Below are positions 1-10,794 of a DNA stretch of 64,000 nucleotides, in pieces (positions within the stretch are counted from its first letter, which is position 1; each line of letters opens with the position of its first letter). The notes beneath the pieces are model-generated. The model did not search any database. It was not told the DNA's origin and saw only the letters and a list, made by a program, of their open reading frames with translations. The position numbers and the translations under genes are program-made. The stretch is taken from assembly GCA_964006375.1 (NCBI GenBank), contig OZ023266.1, positions 61,387,946 to 61,451,945 on the forward strand, written 5' to 3'. The DNA comes from Tillus elongatus. Its lineage: Eukaryota; Arthropoda; Insecta; Coleoptera; Cleridae.

Positions 1-86
1 AAGGAACCTCCTTCAAGGCATTCTGGGGCATGGGAAGGGTTAGCTTCCGCCCACTGGGGAAGCAACTAAGGGTTAATGGGACTTAG
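1..86 (+). CDS. ORF1 C-terminal tail of the non-LTR element (partial)
   Basis: The last 28 codons of ORF1, ending at TAG 84-86, encode GTSFKAFWGMGRVSFRPLGK and a short tail. They match the end of ORF1 at 52056 with one synonymous difference near the end. The ORF2 start codon at 76 overlaps this stop, as in the intact copy. Confidence 0.88.
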   Translation, partial: GTSFKAFWGMGRVSFRPLGKQLRVNGT

Positions 87-3000
87 GTTCCTTCAGGTCA
101 ACCTCCAACACAGTAGGGCAGCCACGGCCTGACTACTAATGGCTCTGAGGAACACGGATGTGGCCCTCATCCAGGAACCGTACTCCTATAAAGGAGAGAT
201 CAAGGGACTCGGCGGAGCTACTGGAAAGCTCATCTACAGCAGATCCAGCGAGAACCCGAGGGCCTGCATTTTTGTCAGGGAAGGGATAGAGTTTCTCCCT
301 CTAATGAATTTCTGTTCCAGGGACCTGGCAACGATCAAAATCCGATGTGGAGGAGCGGATGGGCTGAGGGACATTACTGTCGCGTCAGCCTATCTGCCAG
401 GGGACAGCACGGACCCTCCTCCACCCAACGAATTGGAGCAGCTGATGGTGGGTAGCAGAGCAGGTGGATGGCAGACCATCATCGGCATGGATGCGAATGC
501 GCACCATGAGTTGTGGGGTAGCTCGGACACAAACTCTAGGGGTGAGGCACTTTTACAATTCTTTATGAAATTTAATTTAGACATATTGAATAGAGGTAAT
601 AAACCGACCTTCGTCACAACACGGCGTGAGGAAGTTTTAGATCTAACAGTTTCCACCCAGTTTCTGGGTGACTTTGTTAAAAGCTGGGCTGTGTCTAGGG
701 AAGTGAGTAGCTCAGACCACAGATACATCCGGTTTGAAATCGCCAAAGTCGAAAGAGAAACGGTATGGTACCGGGACCCCCGCAAGGCGGACTGGGAAGC
801 CTACAGGGCAGACCTGGCTGTGGAACTGCGGGGGGTTAAGAGTACCATAAAAAATTCAATAGACCTCGAGATTGCAGCAGTCCAATTGCGAGACGCAATT
901 ACCTCGGCCTATAACGCCAACTGCCCCCTGAAAATGAGGGTGTCCACCAGGAACGTCCCGTGGTGGAACGAGGACCTCAGGCAAAGGAGGACGCAGGTTC
1001 GTAAGCTGTTTAACGCGGCCAAAAGGTCGGGAGCATGGGATGAATATAGACAGGCCCTATCGACCTATAACAAAAGACTGAGGGACGCCAAGAAGGAGTC
1101 GTGGAGGAGGCACTGCGAAGAAGTGGAAAACACGTCCGAGTGTGCTCGACTACACAAGATCCTGTCTAAGGGCCCTCAGACTAACATAGGCTCCCTTAGA
1201 ACACCCACGGGAGGCTTTACAAGCTCGGGGGAGGAAACTATGGAAATTTTACTCCATACGCACTTCCCCGGCTGTAACATAATAAACCAATCACCTCCGG
1301 ACTGGGAAAACTCAGAAATAGAGGCGCCTTATAGGCGGGCATCTAGAGTAGACTGGACAGTCGCTAAAGAGGTGGTTACCTGGAGCAAAATCAGATGGGC
1401 CATTAACAGCTTTAAGCCATACAAATCGCCGGGATTTGATGGAATAATGCCCATCATGCTCCAACAGGGGATAGATATACTGGCGCCGGTGCTTACCCTC
1501 ATTATGAGGGCCAGCCTGGCTCTGGGGTACATTCCGAGGGCATGGAGACTGGCCAGGGTTGTATTTATTCCTAAACCTGGGCGTCCAACAGACCAGGCAA
1601 AGTCCCTGAGGCCAATAAGTCTCATGTCCTTCTTGCTGAAAACAGTGTAAAAACTGCTCGACCGGCACATTAGGGGCGGTGTACTGGAAGCATATCCTCT
1701 ACACTGCGGACAATATGCATACAGAGCAGGATTCTCGACAGAAACAGCACTGCACCAACTGGTGCTGAAACTGGAGAATACGCTGGAGAACAAGGAGGTG
1801 GCGCTGGGGGCCTTCCTAGACATAGAGGGGGCCTTTAGCAACACCTCGTTCGGATCGGTTCTGGCAGCTGCCCGGGAGCGTGGAATAGAGGAGACCTGCT
1901 GCAGGTGGATCGGTTCCATGCTCAGGGACAGGGCGGTGTTCACCTCACTCGCGGGAGGGACTCTGCTGGCGGGGGTCGCGGCGGGGTGTCCGCAGGGGAG
2001 CGTTCTGTCTCCCTTGCTCTGGTGTCTAGTCGTGGACGGCCTGCTGGGGAGGCTCTCGGGAGGGGGGTATGAGGTACAGGGCTATGCGGACGACATTGTC
2101 ATCATAGTCCGAGGAAAGGTCACACAGGCAGTGTGGGAGCGTATGCAGACTGCACTGAAAGTGGTGGAAGGGTGGACGGTTGATCAAGGGCTAGGGGTGA
2201 GCCCCGAGAAAGCAACCGTCGTGCCGTTTACGAGGAGGAGGAAGTGTGAAAGCCACAGAACTCTCACTCTATACGGTAGGAGCGTTCCAATCGCCAGGGA
2301 GGTAAAATATCTTGGGGTCGTATTGGACTCTAAGCTAACCTGGAATGGTCACATTGGAAAAATACTGCGTAAGGCAGTCATGACCTTAGCCGTCACTAGG
2401 CGGCTATATGGAAACACGTGGGGACTAAGACCTAGTATGGCCCACTGGCTGTACACAAGGGTGGTCAGACCATCGTTAACATATGCGGCACTGGTCTGGT
2501 GACCTAAGGTGACACAATCCAGTGCCAAACAAAAACTAGGCAAGATCCAAAGGATGGCTTGCCTAGGCATCACAGGGGCCATGTCTTCAACCCCAATAGC
2601 CGCCATGGAGGTGTTGCTGGATCTACCCCCCCCCCCCCCCCCTACACTTAGTTATTATGGGAGAGGCCAGGCTAGGACTATACAGACTAGCCTGCAATGG
2701 TAGACTGAAGATCAACCCAGGCTTCAGGGGCCACTGCAAAATTCAGGAGATCGTGAAGGAGCCCATGCTTGAAATGAGGTCAGACTTCGCGATCCCGCGA
2801 ATGTGCAGGGAAAACAACTTTACAGTGGAAATCCCTGATCGCGAGGCATGGCGGGAGGAGACGCCGGGCATGCCACGGGACGCGCTCGTCTGGTTCACGG
2901 ACGGATCTGGCGGGGAGCGTGGGACGGGGGCAGGTGTTTACTCGGAAGGACCGAGGGTAAGTCATAGTATTTCCCTCGGAGCCCATGCAACGGTGTTTCA

Positions 3001-3730
3001 GGCCGAGATGTACGCCATCCTGCACTGTGTGCGGGAGAACAAGAGGAGGGGCTACACCAACAAGCGGATCCTCATAGCCACAGACAGCCAGGCAGCCCTT
3101 AAGGCACTAAGTAGCCCACGGGTAAATTCCTGGCTGGTGAGTGAGTGCCGAGACGAGACGAGCGACCTGGCTGGGCAGAATGAGGTGACCCTCATCTGGG
3201 TGCCGGGTCACTCGGGGGTTAAAGGCAATGAAGAAGCTGACAGTCTCGCAAAGAGAGGGTCAGCAGAATCATTTATGGGACCAGAACCGGCTCTGGGCGT
3301 GTCAAAGAGCACTGCCAGGGGAGCCATTAAGTCCTGGGTCAGAAACCAACACAAGGTGTACTGGGCGGACTGTCCAGGGCTCAGACATGGGAAGTCAATA
3401 ATTGACGGACCCAGTTCAAAGAGAGCTGTGGAGCTGCTAAACCTTAGCAGAGGACAGCTCAGAAACACAACAGGTCTCTTGACGGGACACATGGCCGTCA
3501 AGAAACACCTGCATAAAATGGGGCGGTTCGAAGGGGACCTCGCATGCAAACTCTGCGGCGAGGGGGAGGAATCAGCCCAGCACATCTTGTGTGAGTGTAT
3601 AGCTCTGGACCGGAAAAGACAACTGATCTACGGTCACTCTAGACCGGAGACAGAGCAATATAAAACTTCACCCTACCAATCGCTGTGCAGACTAGTTCAA
3701 GGCACAGTGATCTTGGAATGGGTGGAGTAA
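76..3730 (+). pseudogene. ORF2 polyprotein pseudogene (endonuclease, RT, RNase H)
   Basis: This is the homologue of the 1,214-residue ORF2 at 52046-55690. In order it shows APE-type endonuclease motifs (LIQEPY, GMDANAHH, SSDHRY), reverse transcriptase (SPGFDGI, AYRAGFSTETAL, GCPQGSVLSPLLW, YADDIVII), RNase H (FTDGSG, ATDSQAALKAL, VPGHSGVKGNEEAD) and a C-terminal CxxC...HxxxC cluster. Three in-frame stops (130, 1648, 2500) and a frameshift in the C tract at 2626-2642 break it. Downstream of the tract the frame is open again to 3730. Because differences from the intact copy are few, the copy probably died recently. Confidence 0.93.
2626..2642 (+). repeat. Homopolymer run of 17 C inside ORF2
   Basis: The intact copy has 7 C at 54596-54602. 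Here there are 17, a gain of 10 bases that shifts the frame between RT and RNase H. Slippage in the genome or an assembly error could both produce it. Confidence 0.9.
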
Positions 3731-3816
3731 GACTAAGGGTATGCACAATCAACCAAGGGTTGCGGTGCTATCGGGGCGGCAAGGCCGCGGACGAGCCCTG
3801 AGGGAAGAAAAAAAAA
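3731..3816 (+). other. 3' UTR and A tail of the defective non-LTR copy
   Basis: It is nearly identical to the 3' UTR of the intact copy. It contains a GC-rich segment that can fold (GCGGC, short loop, GCCGC, around 3776-3788) and ends in a run of A near 3808. Such 3' structures often serve reverse-transcriptase recognition; that role is inferred. Confidence 0.75.
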
Positions 3817-4844
3817 TACAGTGATTGTATTCGAAAATTTTTGAGCAAAGTTACACAAATTTCCAATAATTTTTAATTAAAACACCAAAATGCAATCTGA
3901 GACTATAGGTGTTATGCGCATTTGGAATACACATGACGTATTACCCTCCTCTCGCATCGCCCCCCTTTCAGAGTTACCAGCATACCTATCTAATCTATGA
4001 ACCTTGATTCTGATTTACTCTTTTAAAACTCTATTACGCAACTATGCTTTGACTTTTCGAGGGAAAATGTCAATATTTCTAATAAGTTATTGTTCGTTGC
4101 CAGAGCATTGAAATATTTTTTCAAGGTAAAAATTCCACATTTGAAGTGGAGGACAGTTAAAAGCCGAATATCTGGATATTTCATTTGTATTGCCATTTGT
4201 CCATTATGGTGATTTGAGGTTTTAATGCTTCTAATTCTGCCTTCACCCCTATAGTGCAAGGAAACAAAAGCGACAGTCGATGAAAATAGCCACTATGATA
4301 GATTTCTTGTAAAGTTCAGTTCCTGTTATAAAAAACAGAATGAAGCCCCTAAGGATGGCCAGAGATATGGGCCGAAACGCATAGGGCTTTTGCTAAATTA
4401 ATTCAGTCTGGAGTATAGCCTTGTTCTGTTCTTTTTTACCTTGGAAATATGTCTAACCCAGACGTTGTGACGTTCAGAAATTACATTGAAATATTTTGTT
4501 TGTCAATGGAAATAGGCTAGATATCAATACACCCTTGTATAATAAAATGTAAGTCACATACACACTGATCTTGTAAGTTTTTTTTATTACTATTTTCACC
4601 ATTTTTATATATTTATTTATTTATTCAACTTTATAATTATACACATAAAGCGGTTATTTGTGCATGTATACAGCATAAATTGCATAAATAACTAACCTTT
4701 TCCAATTTCGTCTACTGTCAAATAATTCTCTAAGTATGTCACTTATTTAACCTTTCTTCAAGAAGTCTGATTTTTAATGCAAATAATACCAAACTTAAAA
4801 AAACAAACTAATATTTACTTTTAATCTTGAAAACTAATATTTAC
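3817..4844. other. Intron sequence, nothing recognised
   Basis: This is AT-rich intron of the dynein gene between the non-LTR tail and exon n. A 78-codon open frame on the minus strand (4023-4259) has no dynein similarity and no other sign of being coding. No promoter, RNA gene or mobile-element end was found. Confidence 0.5.
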
Positions 4845-5014
4845 CCTTTATCTTGAAGTTCTCTAGAGAGCCTTGTTAACTTTCTAAATAAAGTTTGAGC
4901 AGTGATTTCCATCTCTGCCGTTTCAATTGTCCAGAATTCTCCAGACTTATAGGACTCCCATGCTCGGTCCCATTCATCTGTTAACTGCCATACTAACTCT
5001 AGTTGTTGTAATTC
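4845..5014 (-). CDS. Dynein heavy chain exon n (residues 1019-1074), linker entry
   Basis: The acceptor is tttttag and the donor is AAAGG/gtaaat. It encodes ELQQLELVWQLTDEWDRAWE then SYKSGEFWTIETAEMEITAQ and RKLTRLSRELQDKG. The W.....W...W..YK.G.F.....E.ME..A....KL..L.RELKDK pattern is the start of the linker (DHC_N2). No matching next exon was found between 1 and 4844, so the rest of the linker and the motor lie left of the window. Confidence 0.93.
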
Positions 5015-5838
5015 CTAAAAATAATAACATTAAGTTTACATTATGCCGAATTTGTGGGTATAAAGCTAAACTGTTTTGGTAAAACTTTTTGTTGAAATAT
5101 AATCTTGTTTATTCAGCTATACCTATCCTTGTTTGTTACTTATGCTAAAGCCACCGTAATACAGAAAGCCACACACAAAACCCCACTTTATAGTTATTAT
5201 GTCATATCGAATGACCATCAGGTCAGACCCACCAGTATTTCAGGACTCATATGTTTAGTTTATGTTATAAGAAACAAATGCATACCTAAACTATACACTA
5301 AAAAGTCTGGACGCCGCAAGTGTGTTATGGTAGCGAATTTTCATTAAAATGTTTTTAATGGCAAATATGTTTTATTTTTAAAATAAAGACATTTGGTTGG
5401 GAGTATAACCTATATAGTACTAACAATCGACGTTATTTCATTAAAATAGCTTTGTTATTTCAAAAAGTACAAACATTTTCCGAAAATAAACTTTAAAAGT
5501 TCCAGAAAAAAACTGGTTCGATTTTCCTGGCCAACGAACCTCTTTAAGCTATTTACACACCTGCCAAGATATAATTATTCCCAAACAGCTTTAGGACCAA
5601 AATTGAAAAAAAATCTGAGAATTTGAAAAAAATTCTTTTACAAAAACTCATCATTTTCTTTTACAGAAATTGCCTTCAGTAATGTTACACTAAATTATAC
5701 TTTTCACAAAAATTCGACAACTTTTTTTTACAATAACTTACTAAACATTTATTATTAATTACCAACAGATCACAAAAATCTACAAAAATAATTTCTACAG
5801 AAACACTAAAAACATTTCTGCAAAAACTTTTAAAATTC
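5015..5838. repeat. Intron with dispersed AT-rich repeat pieces
   Basis: It contains the recurring phrase GGACGCCGCAAGTGTGTTAT, followed by GGTAGCGAATTTTCAT (about 5308-5343), and a CCTGGCCAACGAACC piece (about 5527-5541). Both phrases recur at 6905-7010, 7160-7200, 22875-22915 and 35655-35765 in either orientation. No coding potential was seen. Confidence 0.6.
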
Positions 5839-6790
<952 letters not shown>

Positions 6791-7284
6791 AAACAATGAT
6801 TTGGCTTAATTTGACAGACGGATTCCCTGGTCAGTACCAGTTCTGAGCTGACCTTAAATGTATGGAATTTCACAACGAAATTATATTGCATGTTTGTAAG
6901 AAAATAAATTCGGGACTCAGCAAGTGTGTTATGGTAGCGAATTTTTATTGAATGCCTCAAATTTGAATAGCTCAATTTGCTATTAACCTATAAGGTTCGT
7001 TGGACAGGAAACTAGTTTTTTCGGGAACATGTTAAGTTTTTTTTTCGAACATTTTTTGTACATTTTCAAACAGTAAAGTTATTTTCATGAAATATGGTAC
7101 ATCGTTTCTACTATATATGTTATGCTGGTAACCAAATTTGATGTCTGCTTTCTTAAAAAAGCCTGGACGCAGCAAGTGCGTTATGGTAGTGAATTTTCAT
7201 AGACGTGATCTGGCACCAAATATTTTATTATAACTTTTTTTTCTTGTAAGATAGAAATATAAATTTTGGTGTATAGTTTACTTT
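6791..7284. repeat. Dispersed repeat pieces, copy 2
   Basis: It contains two further occurrences of the CAGCAAGTG.GTTATGGTAG phrase (about 6914 and 7171) and the GGTTCGTTGG.CAGGAAAC piece (about 6988). The 7140-7320 interval reappears inverted, with divergence, at about 35480-35600. No gene seen. Confidence 0.6.
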
Positions 7285-7914
7285 TTACATCATAAACCTA
7301 CATACCAAATTTGGTATGTACGGGATCAAAAGTAACGACGTAAATTTCAAATTATATGGATCAAAAGCGAATCTGTATTTACTGAGATTCGCTGGAGTTA
7401 GTTCCATAACATCTGAAAGGTGACATAACGAATCGTGTGTCTTGTTATTAAATACATTACGTGGTGCATATAAAATAATTATTGGTATATTCGGCAAATC
7501 CTCCACGGTTATTAATGTAAGAAATACTATGTCTTGGATTAAATCACAGCTAAGTTGGTTTAAATCTCGCTTAGGTCCAGATTTATATATGTGTACCAGT
7601 ATTGACTCTTTTATATTGTTTTTTGGCACTTGTATGTACATTATGTTTACATAACCATGATAGTTATGTATCATATTATGTATTATATGAAGTTGAACTG
7701 AAATTACATATAATAATGAACAGTTATGCTGTAACTTGCTACCACCCAGGCAAAAAGAAGTGCACCAAATTTTGCTCGAATGATAGGGAACATAAGGATT
7801 TATTGTTCGACTTGTATCAAACGAAAAGTAACAAGGATGAGACTCTATTGTAACTGTGAAAATTACTTTGTTTTTTGAACTTTCCACATAACATGTCAGA
7901 TCAAACAGAAACAT
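7285..7914 (-). CDS. Unexplained 209-codon open frame
   Basis: An uninterrupted frame of 209 codons lies in intron that is otherwise rich in stops. I do not recognise the protein. It is rich in Ile, Leu, Asn, His and Tyr, with stretches such as LPNIPIIILYAPRNVF and YRFAFDPYNLKFTSLLLIPY. It has no signal peptide, clear membrane anchor, zinc cluster or repeat. No ATG-proximal context or splice signals were established, and the stated start may be a non-ATG codon. It lies on the same strand as the dynein gene between exons m and n, but shows no dynein motif and would break phase. It could be a relic of an unidentified element or a chance open frame. Low confidence that it is expressed. Confidence 0.2.
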   Translation of the reverse strand: MFLFDLTCYVESSKNKVIFTVTIESHPCYFSFDTSRTINPYVPYHSSKIWCTSFCLGGSKLQHNCSLLYVISVQLHIIHNMIHNYHGYVNIMYIQVPKNNIKESILVHIYKSGPKRDLNQLSCDLIQDIVFLTLITVEDLPNIPIIILYAPRNVFNNKTHDSLCHLSDVMELTPANLSKYRFAFDPYNLKFTSLLLIPYIPNLVCRFMM

Positions 7915-8298
7915 AAAATTGTCGTCTGGTTTGAGCTGTGCCCAACACCTTAACCATAGTACTTCAAAGCCACTTGCTCCAAATAGGTACTAGGAACATA
8001 CAAAAATTCAAAGCATATGCATACTAAATTTTACAGGCCACTTCATGTTATACTCATAAGAACTCACCTTATCTTAATAGATGCTACCACCTCTCTATTC
8101 AAAAATCTTTTATTTAATACAAATCTGACAACTGTCAAATAAAATAATTAGTTGTATTTATATCAACAACATATGGTATACCAATGCTCGGTGCTGTTAT
8201 ACGAGAATACGAAAGTCAGACCCAAATGTGACGCCACATGACTAAGATGCAGCTTGCCTTCTGCATTCTGGTGGCTTCGCAAATATCCTTATACTTAC
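7915..8298. other. Intron sequence before exon m donor, nothing recognised
   Basis: AT-rich intron. No repeat or coding signal was identified by eye. Confidence 0.5.
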
Positions 8299-8547
8299 TT
8301 GTTCTAATCTATACAGTTCCAATGACTCGGGTAAACTCAATCCAAACAATTTTAAATCATTTCTTAAATGTCCTTCCTTGTCCTTTAGTAAATTCAACTG
8401 TTCACGCATTTTTGCTAAATAGTCCATGGCAGTTTTAGCATCCCAATCTGAACTGAAAGGACCATTACTCAAAAACAGCTCTAGCATGGTCTTTCCTTCC
8501 TGTCGAATAGCTTCAGCGTGTTCAAGGAGGTTCATTCTAAATGTTTC
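8299..8547 (-). CDS. Dynein heavy chain exon m (residues 936-1018)
   Basis: The exon has 83 codons in phase 0 (acceptor attcag, donor CAA/gtaagt). It encodes ETFRMNLLEHAEAIRQEGKT, then LFLSNGPFSSDWDAKTAMDY and LRNDLKLFGLSLPESLELYR. The F...L......F...F...GP......A...L.......F..L......L motif is conserved across axonemal heavy chains. Confidence 0.95.
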
Positions 8548-8747
8548 CTGAATATACAAGAACCTGTATTACAATAGATACTAAAAACAAACTATATTCC
8601 CTTTCTTCTCTGAAATACAACCCCTTGAAGTTTCTATAGTAACAAGTGTAATAAAATAATATTATGCATCAAATAAAACAAATTTGAAAAGATTTGTAAA
8701 TATGTTAACTAGTGTGATGCTGTACTTTTCCTTTCTTTCAGCAGTAC

Positions 8748-8994
8748 CTTTGAGTAGCCAAGCATTTTCTCGGCCTCCTGAAGCAAATCAAGATATTTCC
8801 CCCAGGCTTTTGTAATGTCCTTCTGTTTTGTCCTAACATCCTCTGGTATCACTACATTGTATTTATCCAAAGTTAGCACTTGATCAACTATTGGTGGAAA
8901 AGTAGCTTCCATTTCTGGTATTTCTTCAACTAATCTTTCATACAATTCAACAGCATACTGCATTTGATTTAAATCTTGAGGCTCCTTCATTATT
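8748..8994 (-). CDS. Dynein heavy chain exon l (residues 853-935)
   Basis: The acceptor is ttatag, with the first base completing Glu. The donor is AAG/gtactg at the lysine of LGYSK. I chose this donor over the downstream gtacag site because only it keeps phase 0 with the next exon. It encodes IMKEPQDLNQMQYAVELYER, then LVEEIPEMEATFPPIVDQVL and IPEDVRTKQKDITKAWGKYL. The PI.D....L..Y...I......... ...W..L pattern is typical of the segment before the linker. Confidence 0.94.
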
Positions 8995-9192
8995 CTATAA
9001 AAGTTTTGTTAGAAAAATAATAAATTATTATTAATACAATAGATAACAGTAATTGTAATTTTAAATGTATGTAGTTAATAGTAGTGTAGAATCAAATTTA
9101 AGTTTGTGCAAGACAAAGAGCAATACATTAACTTTTATAAGTTCTTCTGCTTTATCTCTCGGTTTACGACCTTAGAAATTTAAACATTTCCT

Positions 9193-9777
9193 TAGCTAAT
9201 AGTAATCTCGCAAGACTCGGTTCCCGGCGGCCGTTCTGTGGCCCGGAGCCTGTGATAGGCATAAGTAGGAACACAGTCTCTATCGTCTTGGACAGGTGGA
9301 CTGAGGAAGCAATGGAGAGGCACTGGGGGTCGGTTGGTGGCTGCAGCTAGGCGAGGGACTTCGTGGAGGGGCCGGAAAGAGATAAAGCTGTCTGGCTACT
9401 CGGAAGGAGTCGACCAACGCTTCGCCGCATCCTTGGGGTGCTGACAGGCCACTGCGCCCTTAGAAGACACCTCACATTGAGAGGCGTAGAGGGATCCCAT
9501 TTGCCAGGAATGCGGCGAGAATGAAGAAACGTCCTACCACTACCTGTGTGAATGCGAGGCTTTTGGGAGTCTTCGAGCAGAGGACTCTGCAGAGGAATCA
9601 GGTAAGTACCGTCCAATTGAAGACCGTCACGGCCTTCATCTCGAGGTCGAGGCGGTTTGGCGACGGAACTGAGGAAGAGTAGAGCATGGTTGCTGGGTTT
9701 GGCAAAAAGAGCCCATTGTGGCCTACTTGCTTGGCGTTGGCCTCCCCACCACTGCTACTACTACTAGCTAATAGTAA
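9193..9777 (+). mobile_element. 5'-truncated non-LTR retrotransposon with 13-bp target duplication
   Basis: The insert 9206-9764 is bounded by TAGCTAATAGTAA at 9193-9205 and again at 9765-9777, a target-site duplication. It is GC-rich against an AT-rich intron and ends in a short CTA repeat, as for R1/RTE-type tails. It carries only the end of an ORF2 (RNase H end plus the C-terminal zinc-binding region). A related copy lies inverted at 57304-58023. Confidence 0.88.
9206..9672 (+). pseudogene. ORF2 C-terminal fragment (post-RNase H, zinc-binding tail)
   Basis: In shifting frames it reads RDKAVWLLGRSRPTLRRILG then VLTGHCALRRHLTL, then CQECGENEETSYHYLCECEAF. LLGRSR...L.G.LTGHC.LR.HL and C..C......H.LCEC are the usual tail of LOA/R1/I-group ORF2 proteins. 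There is at least one stop (after VGGCS) and a frame change near 9500, so it is non-functional. Confidence 0.85.
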
Positions 9778-10185
9778 ATCTAGCTCTGCATAAAATAATT
9801 TATAAAAGATAAAAATTGGTTCGTAAATGTTAAAATTTTAGGCTTCAAAACCTATAAAATTAGTATCGATAATCGAGAAACCAACAGTATAAGTGTTTAA
9901 ACATAAGCAATAGCTCATCATGTATTATTTATTTCCTAATCTCGATTTACAATCGAATATATTATTTGTTTCAGAATGCATAAACCATGCCAACAAAGGA
10001 ATTCCTGACTCCAGCTATTGTAACCTAGTTAAACACCTGTGATTATGAAGTGCAACGACATGAACTTCCTCTGCAGCAAGCTGATTTGGGAACTTACTTT
10101 TTAAAATCAAGTAAACAGAAAATATGCCTACTCAGCAAATCGCTGCAGTTTGTTTTCAATGTCGATTTGCAAATGCAGGGTGACG
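9778..10185. other. Intron sequence, nothing recognised
   Basis: AT-rich. No coding or repeat structure was detected outside the neighbouring elements. Confidence 0.45.
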
Positions 10186-10728
10186 CACGGTCGATGGAAG
10201 GTTAGACGTTCATAGAGAACGGGACGTAGGATTATTTTTAAAATTTGTTCTCTTGGGTAATTAGTTCTGCTCTATCGATATAAAATATTTTCGGCGCTGC
10301 GGCGTTGCTGCTTATATTGAAAAGTAGCAACAACTTTGAGATTTTAAAACAGATACCCTGTATATTATTACATTTTTAGATTCAATATTGCTTCCCGATT
10401 ATCTTTGTATAGTACTTCCCTATACCTATCAAGCAGTTTTCAAGAAATTAATTGATTTTCTTATTTCTTGTGCAAAACATAGATTCAAGTAGATGTTTAT
10501 TACTGCGGTATTTGGATTTGTAGAAAGTCGAAATTTTGGGTGTAGTTTACCAATGTCCTGTGTATTAGCTATGTTTATGTAAATGTTTATTACTGCGGTG
10601 TTTGGATCCGTGAAAAGCTAAAATTTTGGGTGTAATTTACGAATGTCCTGTGTATTACTGATATCTAAGGGAATTCATTCTCCATTATACAGGGTCGTTC
10701 AAAATTTGTAAATTACCAATAGATACAA
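10186..10728 (+). repeat. Left arm of long inverted repeat
   Basis: It matches the reverse complement of 12414-12862 with moderate divergence. Shared phrases include TTGGGTAATTAGTTCTGCTC, GCGCTGCGGCGTTGC, TTTATTACTGCGGTATTTGG and TCTCCATTATA. The arm also contains a 90-bp tandem duplication (10491-10580 and 10581-10670) absent from the right arm. Confidence 0.85.
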
Positions 10729-10794
10729 AGATGGTGAAAAGTGCATTTTGTTAAATGGAACACTGTGTATATTATCAAATACAGTATCACTTTT

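Larger units (their letters stand above)
1..3816 (+). mobile_element. LOA/R1-group non-LTR retrotransposon, 3' part, defective copy
   Basis: This is a second copy of the element at 50542-55781. Bases 1-2625 align to 51971-54595 and bases 2643 onward to 54603 onward, with only scattered substitutions. The window starts inside ORF1, so the 5' end is unseen. It ends with the same 3' UTR and a short A run near 3816. The copy is dead: TGA at 130-132, TAA at 1648-1650, TGA at 2500-2502, and a 10-base expansion of a C run that shifts the frame. Confidence 0.95.

Noticed and set aside
4023..4259. Candidate next dynein exon
   Set aside because: The translation has no linker motifs and no suitable splice sites in phase with exon n.
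8709..8747. Continuation of exon l to the stop at 8709 or to a gtacag donor
   Set aside because: Using that donor leaves exon m out of phase and produces a stop; only AAG/gtactg at 8748 keeps the frame.
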